This document shows positions 1-5,353 of a stretch of 9,574 bases of DNA, one piece after another. Position numbers and translations under genes: made by a program. The stretch is from an uncultured Bacteroidales bacterium. GTDB lineage: Bacteria; Bacteroidota; Bacteroidia; Bacteroidales; P3. Under the pieces are notes generated by a model. That model worked only from the letters and a program-made list of their open reading frames with translations. It ran no database searches and was not told the origin of the DNA. The stretch is taken from contig CALEPD010000260.1 in NCBI GenBank assembly GCA_937910265.1, forward strand, positions 1 to 9,574. Direction: 5' to 3'. Position 1 is the first letter of the stretch; every line of letters starts with the position of its first letter.

Positions 1-151
1 CGTCAGCATCAGCAACTGCTGCGTACAATTCGTTTACATCGGTGTATTTCTCGAGAAGGGCCAATTCGTGACCATTGTTCTCAACAACTTCGCGGATTCC
101 GTCAACGGCAACTTTTGCGAAAGGTTTTTCTGTAGCAACTAAAACTTTCAT
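1..151 (-). CDS. serA: D-3-phosphoglycerate dehydrogenase, N-terminal fragment (cut by window edge)
   Basis: Only the first 50 codons are in the window; the gene runs off the left edge. The protein begins MKVLVATEKPFAKVAVDGIR and continues with a VLLEKYTD-like segment (here ALLEKYTD). This is the start of the N-terminal catalytic/substrate-binding domain of short Bacteroidales-type phosphoglycerate dehydrogenases. The family oxidises 3-phosphoglycerate to 3-phosphohydroxypyruvate with NAD, the first step of serine synthesis in the cytoplasm. The NAD-binding domain and catalytic Arg/Glu/His are outside the window and cannot be checked. It follows serC on the same strand with a 73-base gap, so the two very likely share a transcript, and SerC uses the product of SerA. 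The start is the only ATG at the head of the frame; no clear Shine-Dalgarno is seen, as is usual in Bacteroidota. Another 2-hydroxyacid dehydrogenase cannot be excluded from 50 residues, but the serC neighbour makes serA much the best call. Confidence 0.85.
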   Translation of the reverse strand, partial: MKVLVATEKPFAKVAVDGIREVVENNGHELALLEKYTDVNELYAAVADAD

Positions 152-171
152 TATAAATATGCATTTTGCAA

Positions 172-205
172 AGGACAGTGGAAGTTTATAAGCGGACACT
201 GTCCT
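172..205. repeat. Inverted repeat between serC and serA
   Basis: AGGACAGTG at 172-180 is perfectly complementary to CACTGTCCT at 197-205, with a 16-base loop. The right arm also contains an 11-base palindrome, GGACA-C-TGTCC (194-204), so two mutually exclusive hairpins can be drawn. In the serC-serA transcript the stem would form just after the serC stop and end about 20 bases before the serA ATG. There is no long U-tract after it, so it is more likely an intercistronic stabilising, attenuating or protein-binding element than a strong terminator. The role is inferred; the repeat itself is plain in the sequence. Confidence 0.6.
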
Positions 206-224
206 GTTTTGTTATTAAATCTTA

Positions 225-1340
225 TTATTTGTTAGCTTTTTCGAACTCTTGCATGCAAGCAACGAGAGCCTCAACAGCTTCGATTGAGCAAGCATTGTAC
301 AAGGAAGCGCGGAAACCACCAACGCTGCGGTGACCCTTGATACCAACCATGCCACGTTCTTTAGCGAAAGCCATGAAAGCATCCTGCAAGTTTTCGCGTC
401 CTTCAGCCATTACCCAGCAATGGTTCATGATGGAACGGTCCTCTTTGCATTCAACAGTACCGCGGAACATGGTGTTGCGGTCGATTTCGTCGTAAAGCAT
501 GTTGGATTTCTTAACGTTGATTTCGTTCATTTTTGCTACGCCGCCGATGGTATCCTTAACCCATTTAAGAGTTTCATGCATAACAAAGATGGGGAGTACC
601 GGAGGAGTGTTGAACATGGAGATGTTCTTTGCCTCTTCAACAGCGTGGGTACGATAGTCAACCATGGTGGGAAGTGGGTTCATGTATTGACGGTCGGTGA
701 TTTTGCCAAGGATGTCTTTGCGAATGATTACGAAGGTAACGCCAGCAGGACCTACGTTCTTCTGGGCACCACCGTAGATAAGTCCGTATTTAGCAACGTC
801 AACGGGACGGCTCATGATGTCGGAGCTCATGTCGGCAACAAGCATAGTGGGGCAGTTGTCGATGTCGTATTTAATTTCAGTACCGTAGATGGTGTTGTTG
901 GTTGTGATATGGAAATAGTCAGCATCTGCAGGAACATTTGCCATAAAGTTTTTAGGAATGTAGCTGTAGGTTTTGTCCTCGCTGCTAGCAACGATAACGG
1001 TTTCACCAAACACCTTAGCTTCCTTAGCGGCTTTCTTTGCCCAAACACCAGTCTGGAGATAAGCGGCTTTCTTGTTGAGCAAGTTGGCAGGAACTGTCAT
1101 GAATTGAGTGCTGGCACCACCACCGAGGAACAATACTTCGTAATCAGCGGGGATGTTCAGCAAATCGCGCCAGAGCTGACGGGTTTCTTCCATGGTACGC
1201 TCCCAACCTGGGGTACGGTGAGAGATTTCCAACAAACCAATACCGGTGTTATCGAAATCACGGATAGCATTGATTGTTGATTCGATTGCCTCTTTCGGCA
1301 AAACGCAAGGACCTGCGTTAAAATTATAAGCTGTTTTCAT
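225..1340 (-). CDS. serC: Phosphoserine aminotransferase
   Basis: This is a complete 371-residue gene, slightly longer than the roughly 360 usual for the family. SerC is a class V, fold-type I PLP enzyme that transfers the amino group of glutamate to 3-phosphohydroxypyruvate, giving phosphoserine; it also serves pyridoxal phosphate synthesis in some bacteria. Visible landmarks are FNAGPCVLP near residues 7-15, EISHRTPGWE at 38-47 (substrate phosphate side), GGGASTQF at 73-80 (PLP phosphate), ADMSSDIMSRP at 169-179, and GGAQKNVGPAG at 190-200. The Schiff-base lysine is K194. GHRSVGGFRASLYNA at 336-350 carries the conserved C-terminal arginines. The ATG at 1340 is preceded by an A/T-only leader and sits about 60 bases downstream of a good Bacteroidota promoter, which supports this start. 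The gene is followed by serA on the same strand and faces away from dnaA. A long open frame on the opposite strand is a codon-bias shadow. Confidence 0.97.
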   Translation of the reverse strand: MKTAYNFNAGPCVLPKEAIESTINAIRDFDNTGIGLLEISHRTPGWERTMEETRQLWRDLLNIPADYEVLFLGGGASTQFMTVPANLLNKKAAYLQTGVWAKKAAKEAKVFGETVIVASSEDKTYSYIPKNFMANVPADADYFHITTNNTIYGTEIKYDIDNCPTMLVADMSSDIMSRPVDVAKYGLIYGGAQKNVGPAGVTFVIIRKDILGKITDRQYMNPLPTMVDYRTHAVEEAKNISMFNTPPVLPIFVMHETLKWVKDTIGGVAKMNEINVKKSNMLYDEIDRNTMFRGTVECKEDRSIMNHCWVMAEGRENLQDAFMAFAKERGMVGIKGHRSVGGFRASLYNACSIEAVEALVACMQEFEKANK

Positions 1341-1407
1341 TTAAATTTAAATTTAAAGTATTTATATTTAGAAGATTAATTATTAATTAACATTTTCTTA
1401 TTCGCTA

Positions 1408-1440
1408 CAAATATACTCTTTTTTAGTGAATTTACACAAA
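1408..1440 (-). promoter_or_regulatory. Bacteroidota sigma-ABfr type promoter for serC-serA
   Basis: Read on the minus strand, TATATTTG (1415-1408) is an exact match to the Bacteroidota -7 consensus TAnnTTTG. A TTTG (1440-1437) lies 21 bases upstream as the -33 element; 19-21 bases is the usual spacing. Transcription would begin close to 1400, giving a leader of about 60 bases, A/T-rich and without a Shine-Dalgarno, before the serC ATG at 1340. The match is direct; activity is inferred. Confidence 0.65.
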
Positions 1441-1505
1441 ATCTTTTTTATCTTTATTTTAGCATCAAAATATCGACTTGAACAGGAGATAAAACACGCA
1501 CGACC

Positions 1506-1531
1506 GGTTGTCGGAGGGTTCTCCGACAACC
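1506..1531. repeat. Perfect 11-bp stem-loop of unknown role
   Basis: GGTTGTCGGAG (1506-1516) and CTCCGACAACC (1521-1531) are exact reverse complements separated by the tetraloop GGTT. The stem is far more GC-rich than the surrounding spacer. No U-tract follows on either strand and no gene ends next to it, so it does not look like a normal intrinsic terminator. It lies about 65 bases upstream of the serC -33 element. It could be part of a small RNA, a protein-binding palindrome or a dispersed extragenic repeat; the window cannot tell these apart. Confidence 0.7.
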
Positions 1532-1801
1532 AGAACAAGCAAACGACAAAGATGGTGTTCGGGGATTAGGGACAGGGTGTTGAGAAGATGGCTTTGATTG
1601 CTAATTTTCCTTTTCACAAGACGGCAAAAATGATGGGGCCGGAATGGATGATGAAGATATCGAAAACCCTATGCAATTGCAACCATCATGCCTACACCCA
1701 TCCGCTACAAAAAAATCAGCAAGTATAATTGCAACACAAACATTCACAACACTATAATAAAGAAAACAACAGAAATAACGAGTGTTTAAATTTGCCAAAT
1801 T

Positions 1802-1837
1802 TGAGCACCGTTGTGCATTGCTGAGCACCATTGTGCA
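1802..1837. repeat. 20-bp-period tandem repeat carrying degenerate DnaA boxes
   Basis: TGAGCACCGTTGTGCA (1802-1817) and TGAGCACCATTGTGCA (1822-1837) match at 15 of 16 bases, exactly 20 bases apart. Each copy contains TTGTGCA, the core of a minus-strand DnaA box (TGTGCA = TGCACA): CAATGCACA at 1820-1812 and TTCTGCACA at 1840-1832. The 20-bp period is close to two helical turns, which would put the two sites on the same face of DNA. Iteron-like spacing of this kind is seen at replication origins; here that role is inferred. Confidence 0.6.
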
Positions 1838-2110
1838 GAAAATTACAAAAGTAGAACACCCCATGCGAAAAAAGTTTTTTGCACAACCTTTTGTGAATTA
1901 TTTTCTAAAACATTGTGCATAAACATTTAAATTTTATCATCAAAAAACTCATGAATGATTCTCAACAAATTACATCACCAAATTGAAAATCAGCAAAATA
2001 CAAATATTACCAACACACAAGTCATTACAATACAGAGCAATATTTATTTCCTAACAGAAAATGTTACGAAATCGCATTTTTCAATCACAAAATAAACTTT
2101 TATTAAAAAA
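1812..2110. other. Candidate chromosomal origin (oriC): DnaA-box cluster plus AT-rich tract
   Basis: Five DnaA-box-like 9-mers (consensus TTATnCACA) fall within 111 bases. On the minus strand they are TTATGCACA at 1922-1914 (exact), TAATTCACA at 1900-1892 (one mismatch), TTCTGCACA at 1840-1832 (one mismatch) and CAATGCACA at 1820-1812 (two mismatches). On the plus strand there is TTTTGCACA at 1877-1885 (one mismatch). They are followed by about 190 bases of 75% A+T sequence that could serve as the unwinding element, then by dnaA itself. The site lies where transcription diverges (serC-serA left, dnaA block right), the usual layout around an origin. Against it, the plus strand to the right has C in excess of G, opposite to what is expected of a leading strand, although codon bias may cause this. 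The cluster could instead only autoregulate dnaA. Confidence 0.5.
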
Positions 2111-2283
2111 AAAGGCTAAAACAGCTCGACGGGACCTTGCGCAGCTAAAACAAGGAAACAAGTAAAAGACAATCTATTGTGATTTTGGAACAATTCCACT
2201 GAAACAAAAATCAAAAAAAACTTTACAAAAAAAATCAAACATAACCAAATTTATTTTTCACCAAAGAACTTGATTAAATGTCG

Positions 2284-2291
2284 CAAATTTG
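2284..2291 (+). promoter_or_regulatory. Weak candidate -7 element for dnaA
   Basis: CAAATTTG matches the Bacteroidota -7 consensus TAnnTTTG at five of its six defined positions and lies about 65 bases before the dnaA ATG. It sits in the palindrome GCAAATTTGC (2283-2292). I could not find a convincing TTTG -33 element at the right distance, so this is only the best of several poor candidates. No better match was found between 1930 and 2356. Confidence 0.25.
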
Positions 2292-2356
2292 CAAGACAGA
2301 CAAAACATGACAAGAAATTCATAAATCATTTAATCAGCAACAACTAACGCAAAATA

Positions 2357-3814
2357 ATGGAGAAAAACTACGAGAAAGTTTGGCGAAATTGTTTATTGAT
2401 CATCAAAGACAATCTAGTGGGCGATAACGGTGAGACTTTATTCAAAACATGGTTTGAGCCTATCCGTCCCGTGCAACTCGAAGGCGACACATTGACGATT
2501 CAGGTGCCTAGTCCATTCTTTTATGAATGGTTAGAAGAGCATTATATCGATTTGTTGAGCCGAGCTATCCGTGAACAGTTGGGCCCCACAGCATCGCTGA
2601 AATACAGCATCGTGGTGGACCAGAGCATCTCCAGCACCCCCATATCAACAAATCTACCGTCGAACGGTTCACATATTATTAATAATCCTCCTATAGGTAT
2701 GCCTCTAAGCATCAAAAGCGAGAATAGCAACGACCCCGTCGCAATACCCAATCCTTTTGTAATCCCCGGTATACAAAAGAGAAAAGTTCCTTCACAATTG
2801 AACGGAGCATACACATTAGAAAACTTTGTCGAAGGAGAGTGCAACAGACTCGTTCGAGCCGCAGGATTGTCGGTAGCCGAGAAACCTGGAAAGACCGCCT
2901 TCAACCCACTATTCATATATGGTGGCGTAGGTTTGGGCAAGACCCACCTCGCCAATGCCATTGGACTCAAGACCAAAGAACTCAACAACGACAGCACCGT
3001 ATTGTATGTTACATCAGAGCAATTCCTCCAACAATATGTTGATGCATGCAAAAACAACACTACCAACGACTTCATCCACTTCTACCAAATGATCGACACC
3101 TTGATCATTGACGACATACAATTCTGGGTAAACAAAGCACCCAAAACACAGGAGGCATTCTTCCATATATTCAACTACCTGCACCAAAACAACAAGCAAA
3201 TCATCATCACATCGGACAAAGCCCCCTCAGAACTGGCCGGACTGGAGCCCCGATTGGTGTCACGCATGAAATGGGGACTATCAGCCGACTTGCAGACCCC
3301 GGATGTAAAGACCCGCATCAACATACTATACCAAAAGCTTAAAAATGACGGCATAGAGATGCCCGACGATGTTATTGAATACATTGCATACAACATAAAC
3401 ACCAATGTACGAGAGTTGGAAGGTGCGCTTATTTCCATCATCGCTCAATCGTCGCTCAACCGCAAACAGATCACCCTCGAACTTGCGAAACAGATGGTTG
3501 ACAAGTTTGTGAAAAGCACTTCGCGCGAGATAACGATTGACTATATACAAAAGGTGGTATGCGACTACTTCAACCTTCCTATAGAAAGCATCCAGTCACG
3601 CACACGCAAGAGGGAAATTGTCCAGGCCCGCCAGCTCACCATGTTTTTTGCAAAGAAGATGACAAAGGCGTCGTTGGCCATCATTGGTCTTCAATGCGGC
3701 AACAAAGACCATGCAACTGTACTGCACGCATGCAAGACTGTTGCCAATCTGGCAGAAACCGACAAGCAATTCAATTCCTGGGTAAATGAATTAGAAAAAA
3801 AATTCAGAGAATGA
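2357..3814 (+). CDS. dnaA: Chromosomal replication initiator protein DnaA
   Basis: This 485-residue protein is of normal length for DnaA. It binds DnaA boxes at oriC, oligomerises with ATP and melts the adjacent AT-rich DNA. Domain I (about 1-88) contains the FKTWFEPIRP motif (29-38) used for DnaB/partner contacts. A Ser/Asn/Pro-rich linker (about 89-148) is domain II. Domain III is the AAA+ ATPase: Walker A GGVGLGKTH (189-197, K195), Walker B LIIDDIQF (249-256), sensor 1 around IIITSDKAP (282-290), box VII LEPRLVSRMKWGL (296-308, arginine finger probably R303), and sensor 2 VRELEGAL (351-358). Domain IV carries the helix-turn-helix signature GNKDHATVLHACKTV (448-462), where many DnaAs have GGRDHTTV. 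The ATG at 2357 gives a full domain I; an upstream Shine-Dalgarno is not evident. The stop overlaps the next gene by ATGA, implying coupled translation. The DnaA-box-like sites 430-550 bases upstream suggest an adjacent origin, autoregulation, or both. Confidence 0.97.
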   Translation: MEKNYEKVWRNCLLIIKDNLVGDNGETLFKTWFEPIRPVQLEGDTLTIQVPSPFFYEWLEEHYIDLLSRAIREQLGPTASLKYSIVVDQSISSTPISTNLPSNGSHIINNPPIGMPLSIKSENSNDPVAIPNPFVIPGIQKRKVPSQLNGAYTLENFVEGECNRLVRAAGLSVAEKPGKTAFNPLFIYGGVGLGKTHLANAIGLKTKELNNDSTVLYVTSEQFLQQYVDACKNNTTNDFIHFYQMIDTLIIDDIQFWVNKAPKTQEAFFHIFNYLHQNNKQIIITSDKAPSELAGLEPRLVSRMKWGLSADLQTPDVKTRINILYQKLKNDGIEMPDDVIEYIAYNINTNVRELEGALISIIAQSSLNRKQITLELAKQMVDKFVKSTSREITIDYIQKVVCDYFNLPIESIQSRTRKREIVQARQLTMFFAKKMTKASLAIIGLQCGNKDHATVLHACKTVANLAETDKQFNSWVNELEKKFRE

Positions 3815-4386
3815 AAATTCCCTTCAAACCAGGTACCATGATCTACCCGTTGCCAGCCGTACTGGTAAGCTGCGGGGACTCAGCCGAAACATATAACATT
3901 GTAACAGTAGCATGGACGGGCACTATATGCAGTGACCCGCCTATGTGCTATATATCACTACGCAAAGAGCGCCACAGCCACGCCATCATAACACGGACAA
4001 GAGAGTTCGTAATAAACATCACTACCGAACAGCTTGCACGGGCCACCGACTGGTGCGGAGTAAAAAGCGGAAGAGATTACAACAAATTCAAAGATACCCA
4101 ATTGACACCCGAGGCGGCGCAGATAGTAAAAGCCCCGCTGATAGCACAAAGTCCACTCAACATCGAATGCCAAGTGACGGAAATCAAGGAATTGGGAAGC
4201 CACGACATGTTTATAGCAAAGGTTGTTGCCATAAACGCCGATGAATCCTACATTGACAACGGCACCGGTGCGTTCCAGCTAAACCACGCATCCCCTATCG
4301 CCTACTCGCATGGGAAATACTACACCCTTGGCGATAAAATCGGAGGATTCGGATTCAGTGTAAAGAAACACAAACACAACAAATAA
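3811..4386 (+). CDS. Flavin reductase family FMN-binding split-barrel protein
   Basis: This 191-residue cytoplasmic protein has no signal peptide or membrane segment. It resembles the flavin reductase-like/flavoredoxin family, whose members bind FMN in a split beta-barrel and either reduce free flavin with NAD(P)H or act as small electron-transfer flavoproteins. Family-typical stretches are PAVLVSCGD (15-23), NIVTVAWTGTICSDPPMCYISLR in the region 29-51, REFVINITTEQLARATDWCGVKSGRD around 64-89, and the C-terminal LGSHDMFIAKV (128-138), YSHGKYYTLGDKIGGFGFSV region (165-184). The substrate is unknown; I do not assign a specific reductase. The ATG overlaps the dnaA stop by 4 bases (ATGA), so its synthesis is probably coupled to DnaA. 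The next gene begins 11 bases after its stop. A single cysteine in TDWCGVKSGRD (C82) is common in this subfamily. Confidence 0.88.
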   Translation: MKIPFKPGTMIYPLPAVLVSCGDSAETYNIVTVAWTGTICSDPPMCYISLRKERHSHAIITRTREFVINITTEQLARATDWCGVKSGRDYNKFKDTQLTPEAAQIVKAPLIAQSPLNIECQVTEIKELGSHDMFIAKVVAINADESYIDNGTGAFQLNHASPIAYSHGKYYTLGDKIGGFGFSVKKHKHNK

Positions 4387-4397
4387 CCCAACACCCC

Positions 4398-5330
4398 ATG
4401 CTTATAACAGTCATCGAGCCTCTCGGCATCAGTCAGTCGACATTCGAACGCCTTCAGCGTGAATTTTCAGAATCGGGCCATGGTTTCAAATATTACTTAG
4501 ACCGTCGGGAAGAGCCAGATGTTGTCGTCGACAGAATGAAGGATGCCGACATCGTCGTCGTATCCAATATCAAAATAGACTCTTCGATATTACAGCAATG
4601 TCCGAACTTGAAAATGCTGTCGGTAGCATTTACCGGACTGGACCACATTGACCTTGATTACTGCGGCAAGAACAATATTTCGGTTAAAAATGCCGCCGGT
4701 TATTCAACCCATGCCGTCAGCGAGCTGACCGTGGGATTGATGATAGACTTATACCGAAAAATAACACATCTTGACGGAACCATCAGGACCGGCAACGGCA
4801 GAGGCGCGTTTGTGGGCAGAGAGCTGCGGAACAAGACTGTTGGAGTGATAGGCACCGGATCCATCGGCAGCGCCACCATAAAACTGTTGCTTGCTTTTGG
4901 ATGCAGGATATTGGCCTACAGCCGAACAGAACGCAACGAAGTCAAAGCGGCCGGCGTCGAATACACCTCGCTGGACCATCTGCTTCAAGAGAGCGACATT
5001 GTTACGCTCCACATCCCGTCAAACCAACAGACACACCACCTTATCAACGCAGACAAAATAGCACTGATGAAACCCACCGCCACGCTCATCAACACAGCAC
5101 GCGGAAACATATGCGACATTGACGCCGTTGCGTCAGCACTGAAAAACAACAAAATAGCCGGAGCCGCATTCGACGTATTCGAAACCGAACCACCCCTACC
5201 CCAAGCTCACCCCCTACTCAACACACCCAACACCATCTGCATCCCCCACATCGGATACGCCACTCGCGAAGCCTTCGACATCAGAGCAGACATTGTATTT
5301 GACAATGTGCGCAAATTCATCCAGATGTGA
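4398..5330 (+). CDS. D-2-hydroxyacid dehydrogenase (NAD(P)-dependent), substrate unknown
   Basis: This 310-residue protein is the usual length for single-domain-pair D-2-hydroxyacid dehydrogenases such as glyoxylate/hydroxypyruvate reductases. The family reduces 2-keto acids reversibly. The nucleotide-binding motif is GVIGTGSIG (149-157, G152-x-G154-x-x-G157). The second-strand end, where NAD-specific members carry an acidic residue, reads YSRTER (174-179). The S-R pair suggests NADP(H) preference, though this is inference. The catalytic triad is visible: R235 in NTARGN, E264 in FETEPP, H284 in IPHIG. Substrate-loop VAFTGLDHIDLD (76-87) and NAAGYSTHAVSE (98-109) are typical. There is no C-terminal ACT or ASB domain, so it is not a long-form SerA. 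It lies 11 bases downstream of the flavoprotein gene and 23 bases upstream of the protease ATG. ATG at 4398 is the first start in frame and gives a complete N-terminal domain. Confidence 0.92.
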   Translation: MLITVIEPLGISQSTFERLQREFSESGHGFKYYLDRREEPDVVVDRMKDADIVVVSNIKIDSSILQQCPNLKMLSVAFTGLDHIDLDYCGKNNISVKNAAGYSTHAVSELTVGLMIDLYRKITHLDGTIRTGNGRGAFVGRELRNKTVGVIGTGSIGSATIKLLLAFGCRILAYSRTERNEVKAAGVEYTSLDHLLQESDIVTLHIPSNQQTHHLINADKIALMKPTATLINTARGNICDIDAVASALKNNKIAGAAFDVFETEPPLPQAHPLLNTPNTICIPHIGYATREAFDIRADIVFDNVRKFIQM

Positions 5331-5353
5331 AACATAATAATCCAATAATACAA

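Larger units (their letters stand above)
1341..2356. other. 1-kb non-coding region between divergent serC and dnaA
   Basis: No convincing gene lies in these 1,016 bases. From left to right it holds the serC promoter (about 1408-1440), a perfect stem-loop (1506-1531), a more GC-rich stretch of unclear origin (about 1490-1700), a cluster of DnaA-box-like 9-mers with a 20-bp tandem repeat (1802-1922), a long AT-rich and G-poor stretch (about 1921-2110), a small GC-richer island with a 9-base direct repeat (about 2115-2155), and the AT-rich dnaA leader. In 1921-2100 I count 11 G and 34 C in 180 bases, so it is 75% A+T and strongly asymmetric between strands. An 87-codon minus-strand frame (1601-1864) has Cys/Ser/Phe-rich, low-quality sequence, no family resemblance and no start signals, and I treat it as chance. 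Confidence 0.8.

Noticed and set aside
330..1280. 316-codon open frame on the plus strand
   Set aside because: It lies entirely antisense to serC, which has every family motif. It has no recognisable domain and is a codon-bias shadow.
1787..1794. TAAATTTG, an exact -7 promoter match on the plus strand
   Set aside because: There is no TTTG at the proper distance upstream, no gene starts nearby, and the motif is likely by chance in A/T-rich DNA.
1601..1864. 87-codon minus-strand frame in the serC-dnaA spacer
   Set aside because: The translation is Cys/Ser/Phe-rich without any recognisable motif, covers the DnaA-box repeat region, and has no start signals; most likely chance.
5327..5353. GTG start for the protease, nine codons upstream
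   Set aside because: It overlaps the dehydrogenase stop and puts polar residues ahead of a clean signal peptide that begins at the ATG at 5354.
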